Shown here piece by piece: positions 1 to 6,116 of a stretch of DNA of 7,188 nt. Positions within the stretch are counted from its first letter, which is position 1, and each line of letters begins with the position of its first letter. The DNA is from Oscillospiraceae bacterium (lineage in GTDB: Bacteria; Bacillota; Clostridia; Oscillospirales; Ruminococcaceae): NCBI GenBank assembly GCA_900770195.1, contig CAAGJI010000053.1, positions 1-7,188 of the forward strand. The letters run 5' to 3'. The notes under the pieces were generated by a model. That model ran no database searches. It was not told where the DNA came from and saw nothing but the letters and a program-made list of their open reading frames with translations. Made by a program: the position numbers and the translations under genes.

Positions 1-1
1 A

Positions 2-214
2 CGCACCAAAGAAGCCCTGCAACGCCGCAAAATGAACGGCGGAAAACTGGGCAGACCGTTCGGCAGCGTCAATCGCCGTCACGTTCTGGACGGCAAAGAG
101 GATAAAATCATTGCCCTGTTAAACGCGGGCGTGACCAAAACAAAAATCGCGAAAGACCTGAAAATCAGCAACGGAACACTGTATGATTTTATTAAAAAAC
201 AGGCATCGGAGTAA
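2..214 (+). CDS. Serine recombinase (resolvase/invertase family), C-terminal fragment, 5' end outside window
   Basis: The frame is open from base 2 through to the TAA at 212-214, giving 70 visible residues. They begin RTKEALQRRK before the first in-window ATG at 32, so that ATG is very probably internal and the gene starts upstream. The stretch RTKEALxRRK...GKLGRPFGS is the linker typical of small serine recombinases of the Hin/Pin/resolvase type. It is followed by a helix-turn-helix DNA-binding domain (LLNAGVTKTKIAKDLKISN, then TLYDFIKK). The catalytic N-terminal domain with the active-site serine is not in view. Family members cut and rejoin DNA at short palindromic sites with a 2-bp stagger to invert, resolve or integrate segments. 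The stop codon is directly followed by an inverted repeat that may be a site for this enzyme. Whether it acts as invertase or resolvase cannot be told from this end. Confidence 0.85.
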   Translation, partial: RTKEALQRRKMNGGKLGRPFGSVNRRHVLDGKEDKIIALLNAGVTKTKIAKDLKISNGTLYDFIKKQASE

Positions 215-294
215 GCGTCCGCTAAATTTGAACAGTATCTTACCGAATTATTAGCAGAAATTAAAGGCGAATTTTACCGAATTTAGCGGACGCT
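214..294. repeat. 15-bp perfect inverted repeat (51-bp spacer) after the recombinase
   Basis: The left arm AGCGTCCGCTAAATT (214-228) is the exact reverse complement of AATTTAGCGGACGCT (280-294). The left arm starts within the recombinase stop codon, and the right arm ends 14 bp before the methyltransferase start. The spacer also holds a direct repeat TTACCGAATT at 240-249 and 274-283. The copy at 240-258 continues into TTAGCAGA, a degenerate version of TTAGCGGA in the right arm. So there are about three related motifs in 80 bp, one inverted and two direct. The arms are too far apart, and lack a following T run, for an ordinary intrinsic terminator. They could be recombinase sites, remnants of transposon-type ends, or operators for the downstream operon. 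Confidence 0.8.
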
Positions 295-301
295 AATTTC
301 G
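278..301. other. Candidate serine-recombinase crossover site (24-bp imperfect palindrome, central GA)
   Basis: Arms CGAATTTAGCG (278-288) and CGCTAATTTCG (291-301) are reverse complements except at one position, and they flank the dinucleotide GA. Two half-sites of about 11-12 bp around a 2-bp overlap is the usual crossover-site layout for serine recombinases, and such a gene ends 63 bp upstream. A second copy at about 211-226 has the opposite orientation (central TC) and weaker symmetry. The palindrome touches the SD site of the methyltransferase gene, so it could instead be an operator. Symmetry and position are seen; function is inferred. Confidence 0.4.
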
Positions 302-308
302 AGGAAAA

Positions 309-2321
309 ATGGACGCTTTAAACGATTGTCAGCGAAAGTCGGACACTTGTTCCGGAACGCCTATTGACGTTCTGGAGCAGGACATTTTGGACGCCAGTCC
401 GTTTTTGCTGGATTTGCTGTTGCAGGATAAAACAACCGAAAAAAACATCGTTTGGGCGACGGACGATTATGTCGCGAACGGTTCGGCGTATGCGCCGGAA
501 AAAGAGATTTTGCCCGCGCTGATAACTGGAATGAACACGAAAATCATTCAGCCCCGTATTGCCAAAAATAAAGAAGCGCAACGCAACCGGACGCGCAAAT
601 CGGCGGAAGTCTTTACCCCAAGCTGGATTTGCTGTCTGATGAACAATTTTTGCGACGCAGAATGGTTCGGACGCGAAAACGTGTTCAACACGCTGAACGG
701 GCATGACTGGACACCGACGAAACAGGCAATAGCGTTTGAGCCGGACGGGCGCAAAGCGCCGCCGTGGACGCGCTACGTCGATTCCAGACGGTTGGAAATC
801 ACTTGCGGCGAAGTGCCCTATCTGGTGTCGAGGTACGACGCTACGACAGGTGAACCGTTGCCGATCGAAAAAAGGATCGGCGTTTTGGACAGGAAACTGC
901 GGGTCGTTTCGGAAAACACGGCGAACGAAACGGATTGGTTTTTCTGGGCGCGGCGCGCGTTTGAAAGCACTTACGGCTACGAATATCAGGGCGACAATCT
1001 GTTGCTTGCCCGCGAAAACCTGCTTTGCACGTTTGCGGATTATCATGTCGCAAAATTCGGCAAGCCCGCGCCCCTGACGCAATTAAAGCAAATCGCCAAT
1101 ATTATCGCGTGGAACGTGTGGCAGATGGACGGGTTGAAAGACTGCGTCCCGTTCGGCGATTCCGCCGATTTTTTTCAGTTCGACCTGTTCGGGAACAACG
1201 ATTTTTCCGCGACGCCGCCGTGCAAAATCCGCGATTGGCGCGGGCAAAAAACAATCAAATTCACAGATTTGAAAGGAACGAAAGCCATGAAGTTCGATTT
1301 CGTGATCGGCAACCCGCCGTACCAAGATGAAACGATCGGGGACAACAAAGGTTTCGCTCCCCCTGTCTATCATCATTTTTTAAAGGAATCTTATAAAATC
1401 GCCCATTCAGTTGAAATGATTCACCCCGCGCGTTTTTTGTTCAACGCCGGAAGCACGCCCAAACAATGGAACGAGCAGATGTTGAACGACCCGCATTTAA
1501 AAGTTGTTTTTTATGAACAAAAAAGCAGTAACGTTTTTCCGGATACGGACATTAAAGGCGGCGTCGTAGTGACATATCACGACACACGCAAAAATTTCGG
1601 AGCGATTGAAACCTTTACGTCATTTGAACAGTTAAATCACTTATTGAAAAAAATTTTAACACATAAGGACTTCAAAAGTTTAAGCGACATCGTTGTTACC
1701 AGAACGGCTTACAGGCTGACTGAAAAAATGCATCGCGACCACCCCGAAGCCGTTTCACAGCTCAGCAACGGACACGCTTACGATATGTCCACCAACATAT
1801 TTGAACGATTGCCGCAAATTTTCTTTGACCAAAAACCGGAAGACGGCTTTGATTATATTAAAATTTTAGGCAGGGAAAACAACGAAAGGACATACAAATA
1901 CATTCGGCGGGATTATGTGAATAATGTAAAGAATCTCGACAAATACAAGGTCATACTGCCAAAATCCAACGGTTCCGGCGCGATCGGAGAAGTTCTCTCG
2001 ACCCCGTTGATCGGGAACCCGTTGATCGGGAACACCGAATCTTTTATCAGCATCGGCGCGTTTGATTGTCTTGAAGAGGCTAACGCCGCGTTTAAATATG
2101 TCAAATCAAAATTTGCCCGTTGTGCTTTGGGTATTCTAAAAACGACACAAGACAATCCGCCTGAAAAATGGAAATACGTCCCCCTGCAGGATTTTACAGA
2201 AAAATCCGACATTGACTGGTCGAAATCCGTGCGTGAAATCGATCAACAGCTTTACGCAAAATATGGTTTGTCCGACGATGAAATCGCCTTTATCGAAAAA
2301 AATGTGAAGGAGATGGCGTAA
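309..2321 (+). CDS. Eco57I-like N6-adenine DNA methyltransferase (restriction-modification modification subunit)
   Basis: Predicted to transfer a methyl group from S-adenosylmethionine to the N6 of adenine in a recognition sequence, protecting host DNA. The 670-aa protein has the catalytic motif IV NPPY at residues 335-338, preceded by KFDFVIG. Other marks I associate with this large Eco57I-like group are NIVWATDDY (47-54), AEVFTPSWIC (99-108), the probable cofactor-binding region RLEITCGEVPYLVSRYD (161-177), YGYEYQGDNLLLARE (222-236) and IKGGVVVTY (415-423). The tail KWKYVPLQDF...SDIDWSKS is also family-typical and probably belongs to the target-recognition part. Length and motifs suggest a complete enzyme. 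The ATG follows GAGG (301-304) with a 4-nt gap, which is short but usable. The stop overlaps the start of the restriction subunit as TAATG, implying translational coupling. With that partner apparently broken, this may now act as an orphan methyltransferase. The target sequence cannot be read from the protein. Confidence 0.9.
   Translation: MDALNDCQRKSDTCSGTPIDVLEQDILDASPFLLDLLLQDKTTEKNIVWATDDYVANGSAYAPEKEILPALITGMNTKIIQPRIAKNKEAQRNRTRKSAEVFTPSWICCLMNNFCDAEWFGRENVFNTLNGHDWTPTKQAIAFEPDGRKAPPWTRYVDSRRLEITCGEVPYLVSRYDATTGEPLPIEKRIGVLDRKLRVVSENTANETDWFFWARRAFESTYGYEYQGDNLLLARENLLCTFADYHVAKFGKPAPLTQLKQIANIIAWNVWQMDGLKDCVPFGDSADFFQFDLFGNNDFSATPPCKIRDWRGQKTIKFTDLKGTKAMKFDFVIGNPPYQDETIGDNKGFAPPVYHHFLKESYKIAHSVEMIHPARFLFNAGSTPKQWNEQMLNDPHLKVVFYEQKSSNVFPDTDIKGGVVVTYHDTRKNFGAIETFTSFEQLNHLLKKILTHKDFKSLSDIVVTRTAYRLTEKMHRDHPEAVSQLSNGHAYDMSTNIFERLPQIFFDQKPEDGFDYIKILGRENNERTYKYIRRDYVNNVKNLDKYKVILPKSNGSGAIGEVLSTPLIGNPLIGNTESFISIGAFDCLEEANAAFKYVKSKFARCALGILKTTQDNPPEKWKYVPLQDFTEKSDIDWSKSVREIDQQLYAKYGLSDDEIAFIEKNVKEMA
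2004..2033 (+). repeat. Perfect 15-bp tandem duplication inside the methyltransferase gene
   Basis: CCGTTGATCGGGAAC occurs twice back to back (2004-2018 and 2019-2033), giving PLIGN-PLIGN at residues 567-576. It is in frame and adds five residues per copy. As I recall the family, a doubled PLIG motif is common at this place, so the protein repeat is probably ancestral. The perfect DNA identity could still allow slippage in 15-bp steps. Confidence 0.85.
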
Positions 2322-3823
2322 TGACAAAATCCCTGAACATCAAGACATCGCAAAAAATCGTTCCGATGTGTTACGCCTACACCACGCCGCAAATCAGCGA
2401 CCACGACGGGTGGACGAAAATCGGATACACGGAACAAAAGGTCGAAGACCGCATCGACCAACAAACGAAAACCGCCAACGTCAAATGGGTTTTGGGGTGG
2501 AAAGGAACCGCCATTTACGACGACGGTTCGGGCGACACGTTCCGCGACCACGATTTTCACGCCTATCTGCAAAAAAACAACGTGGAACGGAAACCCGACA
2601 CGGAATGGTTCCATATCGAACCGAAACCGTCGCATGATTTGTTCGTTTCGTTCAAATCAAACCGCGGGATTTTAAAATCGAACGCCGCCGTCGGTTATTC
2701 TTTGCGCGCGGAACAAACGAAAGCGGTTGAACAAACGATCGGTTATTTCGACAGTCATTCGGAAGACGACGCGCCCGAATTTCTGTGGAACGCGAAGCCC
2801 CGTTTCGGCAAAACGCTGACGGCTTACGATTTATGCAAAAAACTGAACGCGAAAAAAGTCCTGATCGTTACCAACCGTCCCGCTATCGCCAATTCGTGGT
2901 ATGACGATTATGTCAAATTCCTCGGCACGGAATCGGGATATTATTTCATCAGCAGCGTTGACGCCGTTCAGAAAAAGTCTTTCGCCGTTTTGCGCCAAAA
3001 TATGCCGTCCGACGCAAAGGGCTATATCGAGTTCGTTTCTTTGCAGGATTTGAAAGGTTCGGCTTATTTCGGCGGAAAATTCGATAAATTAAAACATATC
3101 GGCGAATTGCTCTGGGACCTGCTGATCATTGACGAAGCGCACGAAGGCGTTGACACCTATAAAACGGATACGGCGTTCGACACCGTCATTCCCGACGCCG
3201 TGTTCCAAGAAGTCACGACAATCAGCCTGAAAGAATTCCGCTTCCTGCGCGACGGCGGCGACTATACCGACGAAGAAACGGGCGAAACGAAACACTTTAA
3301 CGGGCACTTGTTCGATCCCGACGTCTTTAACGATTCCGTCAAAGAGTTTCTGACTTTGAAGAAAAAACTCGCTAACTACTTCGATGAAACGCATAAGGAA
3401 GATATTTTCGACTATATTCCGCCGCAGAAAAACAACCAAATCTTTACACCGAAAAAGGTCGTTAAGGAAATGGTCGATTTGCTCGAAAACGAAAACGCGG
3501 GGTGTTTCGACAATCCAGATCACACGTTCATCGATTTGTATATGAAATCGGGGCTGTATATCACGGGAATCGTCAAACGGCTGTATAACAGCGAAAAAAT
3601 GAAAGAACTTTATCCCGACGGGAATGACCGGCTCGACCATATTTTTGCCAAACAGATGTTCGGACTTGCCCCCAGCGAAATCATTTACAGAATCGCGACG
3701 GCGTTCATTCTGGGCTTTGACGAAAACGCCGCCGAACGCAAGCACAACTTCAAACTCTACGACGCTCTCCCCGCCGCCCGCAACGGCACGCTGGAACAGG
3801 AATTGGACAAGGTGTTCGGATAA
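2321..3823 (+). CDS. GIY-YIG/superfamily 2 helicase restriction subunit, probably internally deleted
   Basis: The 500-aa protein starts with a GIY-YIG-like nuclease domain of the T5orf172/MUG113 type: YAY at 18-20, KIG at 33-35, R44, then RDHDFHAYL (75-83) and TEWF (94-97). A superfamily 2 helicase follows, with a Q at 132, Walker A PRFGKT (160-165) and DEAH box IIDEAHEG (269-276). Straight after TDTAFD (282-287) the protein passes to DTVIPDAVFQEVT and a C-terminal region with IFTPKKVVKEMVDLL (374-388) and DLYMKSGLY (405-413), which resembles a methyltransferase-like domain. No motif III (SGTP-like), no second RecA lobe and no motif VI (QxxGRxxR) are present. From memory, full-length relatives are roughly 1000 aa with these parts between the same two flanks, so an in-frame deletion is likely. 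SD AAGGAG at 2307-2312 and a TAATG overlap couple it to the methyltransferase. Restriction activity is probably lost. It could alternatively be an assembly collapse. Confidence 0.8.
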   Translation: MTKSLNIKTSQKIVPMCYAYTTPQISDHDGWTKIGYTEQKVEDRIDQQTKTANVKWVLGWKGTAIYDDGSGDTFRDHDFHAYLQKNNVERKPDTEWFHIEPKPSHDLFVSFKSNRGILKSNAAVGYSLRAEQTKAVEQTIGYFDSHSEDDAPEFLWNAKPRFGKTLTAYDLCKKLNAKKVLIVTNRPAIANSWYDDYVKFLGTESGYYFISSVDAVQKKSFAVLRQNMPSDAKGYIEFVSLQDLKGSAYFGGKFDKLKHIGELLWDLLIIDEAHEGVDTYKTDTAFDTVIPDAVFQEVTTISLKEFRFLRDGGDYTDEETGETKHFNGHLFDPDVFNDSVKEFLTLKKKLANYFDETHKEDIFDYIPPQKNNQIFTPKKVVKEMVDLLENENAGCFDNPDHTFIDLYMKSGLYITGIVKRLYNSEKMKELYPDGNDRLDHIFAKQMFGLAPSEIIYRIATAFILGFDENAAERKHNFKLYDALPAARNGTLEQELDKVFG

Positions 3824-3843
3824 TGAAGCATACAACGTTTTAG
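3823..3843 (+). other. Six-codon ORF in TAATG overlap, possible 5' remnant of a lost third operon gene
   Basis: The stop of the restriction gene overlaps an ATG (TAATG, 3821-3825) exactly as the methyltransferase stop overlaps the restriction start. This ATG reads MKHTTF and then meets TAG at 3841-3843. Base composition turns AT-rich within a few tens of bases. This may be the stub of a translationally coupled gene cut off when the AT-rich module arrived. A chance overlap is equally possible. I do not propose that the peptide itself has a function. Confidence 0.2.
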
Positions 3844-3850
3844 ATGGACG

Positions 3851-3897
3851 AAAAAAATGTAAGTTAGCGCTTCTTTTGATTGCTTAAACATTTTTTT
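3851..3897. terminator. Candidate (bidirectional) terminator after the restriction-modification operon
   Basis: A7TGT at 3851-3860 is perfectly complementary to ACAT7 at 3888-3897, and AAG (3861-3863) can pair with CTT (3883-3885) across a 2-nt bulge. The run of seven T follows the right arm and the run of seven A precedes the left arm. This is the outline of an intrinsic terminator usable from either side. The stem is AT-rich and the loop is about 19 nt, so it is weaker than a classic example. Its place between two operons supports the call. Confidence 0.35.
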
Positions 3898-3924
3898 GAA
3901 TCTAACATACATAGCTGATCTAAA
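3896..3924 (+). promoter_or_regulatory. Candidate sigma-70-like promoter for the DUF262-ATPase operon
   Basis: TTGAAT at 3896-3901 (4 of 6 to TTGACA) is separated by 17 nt from TCTAAA at 3919-3924 (4 of 6 to TATAAT). The spacing is ideal and the position is about 30 nt upstream of the first start codon, in the only gap before this operon. AT-rich DNA gives such matches by chance, so this is a candidate only. Confidence 0.3.
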
Positions 3925-3937
3925 TTCCTTCAAGGAA
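3925..3937. promoter_or_regulatory. 13-bp palindrome between the candidate promoter and the SD site, possible operator
   Basis: TTCCTT-C-AAGGAA is a perfect 6-1-6 inverted repeat directly after the candidate -10 box, where transcription would be expected to begin. It sits upstream of the strong SD site AGGAGA (3943-3948), which has good spacing to the ATG at 3955. A single-base loop makes an RNA hairpin unlikely, so a protein-binding operator fits better. No dedicated regulator is encoded in the window. Confidence 0.3.
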
Positions 3938-3954
3938 AGAGCAGGAGAAAGTTT

Positions 3955-5109
3955 ATGTCCGAAGATATCTTGAAACAAGAACTAGATATAGATGGTACCC
4001 CCACCGGTGTCGAAGATGACGAATTAGATATGGATAATTTATCACCGTTTGATCCTGATAAAATTAGATTAAGGACACAACCTTTTTCTTTAGCCCAATG
4101 TCTCGGACGTATTAAACAGGGCACGCTAAATCTTGCTCCTGATTTCCAGCGATCATTTGTTTGGGATAAAAAAAGGCAGAGCCAACTAATAGAATCCTTA
4201 ATGCTTAAAATTCCATTACCGATGTTCTATGTATCATCAGATGCTCGGGAAAATTTTCATGTCGTTGATGGTCTGCAAAGATTAACTACTTTAAGAAACT
4301 TCATTTTGGATCCAGAAGCACGAGCAGACAGTAAAGATGAGCGTTTTAAATTAGAGGGATTAGAGTTTTGGACAGAACTCAATGGAAAAATGTTTAATGA
4401 TTTGGAGGTATATCTTCAAAACAGAATATTAGAAACAACACTGCAAATGACTATTATTGAATATCAAACTCCTGAAAAAGTTAAAAGAAACGTATTTAAA
4501 CGACTTAACACAGGTGGGATGCCGCTAACCTCGCAAGAAATACGTCATGCGCTTTATCAAGGAGCTTCTACGGTCTTACTAAAAAATCTCGTCGAAACGA
4601 AGGAATTTAAAGATGCAACAGGAGCCTCTATTCGCGATTCAAGAATGGTTGGACGAGAAATCATTTTAAGATTTTTATCCTTTATAATTTTTAATATTGA
4701 AGATTATAAAGGGGATATGGATGATTTCCTATCAACTACTATGGAAAAAATAAATGGTTTTTCTCCTGAACGGCGTAAAGAGTTAGAGGAAATTTTCTTA
4801 CTATCTATGCGGCGAGCTTATTGTTTGTTTAAATCTCATTGTTTCCGGAGAAGTTTACCAATAGATGATAAAAAGACATCTATTAATAAGTCCTTATTTG
4901 AAGTATGGTCTGTTCTTTTATCCGATCTAAAAGAAAATGATTTTAGAACACTATTAACAAAAAAGGATATTTTATATAAAAAATTAAAAAATTTATATTC
5001 TCAAGAAAAATTTCAACGTGCAATTTCCCGAGATAGTTGGAAAACGGAAAGCATTCGAATGCGATATAGAGAAATTAAAAATGCAATAGATGAAACAATA
5101 AGAGGGTAA
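3955..5109 (+). CDS. DUF262 (ParB-like/GmrS-like) domain protein, first gene of defence-like operon
   Basis: The 384-aa soluble protein carries the signature of the DUF262 family: APDFQRSFVW (61-70), then LIESLMLKIPLPMFYV (78-93), HVVDGLQRLTTLRNF (102-116) and FKRLNTGGMPLTSQEIRHAL (181-200). DUF262 has a ParB-like fold and forms one half of modification-dependent GmrSD restriction enzymes, where the DGQQR-type motif is tied to nucleotide use. Here that motif reads DGLQR, with L at one Q position. No HNH/DUF1524 nuclease half is present; residues 201-384 are mostly helical-looking and lack an obvious nuclease motif. The first 36 residues are acidic and probably flexible. SD AGGAGA at 3943-3948 supports the start. 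The ATPase gene begins 2 nt after the stop, so the two products probably work together. A role in phage defence is inferred from family and context. Confidence 0.88.
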   Translation: MSEDILKQELDIDGTPTGVEDDELDMDNLSPFDPDKIRLRTQPFSLAQCLGRIKQGTLNLAPDFQRSFVWDKKRQSQLIESLMLKIPLPMFYVSSDARENFHVVDGLQRLTTLRNFILDPEARADSKDERFKLEGLEFWTELNGKMFNDLEVYLQNRILETTLQMTIIEYQTPEKVKRNVFKRLNTGGMPLTSQEIRHALYQGASTVLLKNLVETKEFKDATGASIRDSRMVGREIILRFLSFIIFNIEDYKGDMDDFLSTTMEKINGFSPERRKELEEIFLLSMRRAYCLFKSHCFRRSLPIDDKKTSINKSLFEVWSVLLSDLKENDFRTLLTKKDILYKKLKNLYSQEKFQRAISRDSWKTESIRMRYREIKNAIDETIRG

Positions 5110-5111
5110 AA

Positions 5112-6116
5112 ATGCATCTGTCCATACTTAATTTTAAATCAATAAAGCAACTTGATTTTGATTTAAAAAATCTTACAATTTTAACAGGATTAAATAGTAG
5201 CGGCAAAAGCTCTTTTATTGACTCTATTAGGATGCTAAATAGAGTTCGTTTAGGGGAAAAGCCTTTTTTACAGAATCAAGGGAACTTTGATAATTTATTA
5301 TGTGAATGGTTTGAAAAGAAGAAACTTATAAAAATTGATCTTTCATATCAAGCAAGTGACTGTTCATTAGAAATAAATGAAGAAGACCATATTTTTAATG
5401 GCACTTTTCCTCTTGAATTGTTTTATGTTGGAGCTGAGCGTATCGGAGCTCAGATATATTCTCATAATTTTCTAGAAAAGACTGAAAAAAATGATTTTAC
5501 TCTATTTGGCAATTCCTTAAATTACTTCAATGAACATAGATCTGATATTATAGAGAAAAACATTCTACCTAATAATGAAGAAGATAAAGCTCTCATATAT
5601 GCATTAGAAGATTGGATGCGGTTAATTTCTTTAACATCCCAGATAGATGTTAAATCTTATTCTGATATTGATCTTTTATCATTAAAAATCAACACCCGCC
5701 GAGCTTCAAATGTCGGTTTTGGTGTTAGCTATGTTTTTCCTATTATTTTATCGCTACTTGTTACAGCCAATAGAACAAATACTTTGCTTATCATAGAAAA
5801 TCCTGAGGCACATATACATCCTCGGGGGCAAAGTATTTTAGGAGAACTTATTGCTATGGTAGCATCCTCTGGAACAAATATAATTTTAGAAACCCATAGT
5901 GATCATATACTTTCTGGAATAAGAATTGCAACTAAAGAGAAGAAAATTGATTCCTCTAAGATTTCTACATTTTTCTTTGAATTACATAAAGGAAAGGGAC
6001 AAGAATTTATAACATCATATAAACAAATACATTTAGATAAAAATGGACGTTTCGATAATTGGCCAGAAGGATTTTTTGACCAGTTTGATATTGATTTAGA
6101 AAGACTCCTGAAATGA
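5112..6116 (+). CDS. AAA/ABC-type ATPase with DUF3696-like C-terminus
   Basis: The 334-aa protein is an SMC/Rad50-like ATPase of the AAA15/AAA_21 kind. It opens with LSILNFKSIKQLDFDL, then Walker A GLNSSGKSS (26-34). YVGAERIGAQ lies at 105-114, the GFGVSYVFPI signature region at 202-211, Walker B LLIIENPEAHIHP at 225-237 with the catalytic-type E229, and the switch histidine in ETHSDHIL (260-267). The end, NGRFDNWPEGFFDQFDIDL (311-329), matches what I recall of DUF3696 proteins. Unlike OLD nucleases there is no TOPRIM domain, so it should hydrolyse ATP but lack its own nuclease. AGAGGG at 5101-5106 serves as SD inside the end of the DUF262 gene, and the stop overlaps the next start as ATGA. 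Proteins of this type often act as the sensing or switching ATPase of multi-gene phage-defence systems. That role is an inference here. Confidence 0.88.
   Translation: MHLSILNFKSIKQLDFDLKNLTILTGLNSSGKSSFIDSIRMLNRVRLGEKPFLQNQGNFDNLLCEWFEKKKLIKIDLSYQASDCSLEINEEDHIFNGTFPLELFYVGAERIGAQIYSHNFLEKTEKNDFTLFGNSLNYFNEHRSDIIEKNILPNNEEDKALIYALEDWMRLISLTSQIDVKSYSDIDLLSLKINTRRASNVGFGVSYVFPIILSLLVTANRTNTLLIIENPEAHIHPRGQSILGELIAMVASSGTNIILETHSDHILSGIRIATKEKKIDSSKISTFFFELHKGKGQEFITSYKQIHLDKNGRFDNWPEGFFDQFDIDLERLLK

Noticed and set aside
318..1082. Long minus-strand open frame (254 codons) opposite the methyltransferase
   Set aside because: It lies fully antisense to a well-supported gene, has an Arg/Phe-rich composition typical of a shadow frame, and has no recognisable motifs.
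736..1330. Two plus-strand frames of about 100 codons inside the methyltransferase gene
   Set aside because: They overlap conserved methyltransferase coding sequence in another frame, with Arg-rich products and no independent evidence.
2004..2033. Tandem 15-bp repeat as a phase-variation switch
   Set aside because: The unit is a multiple of three, so copy changes stay in frame and would not switch the gene off; two copies also seem normal for the family.
3089..3835. Minus-strand open frame (248 codons) opposite the restriction subunit
   Set aside because: Antisense to motif-bearing coding sequence, with a Val/Phe-rich shadow-like product and no family features.
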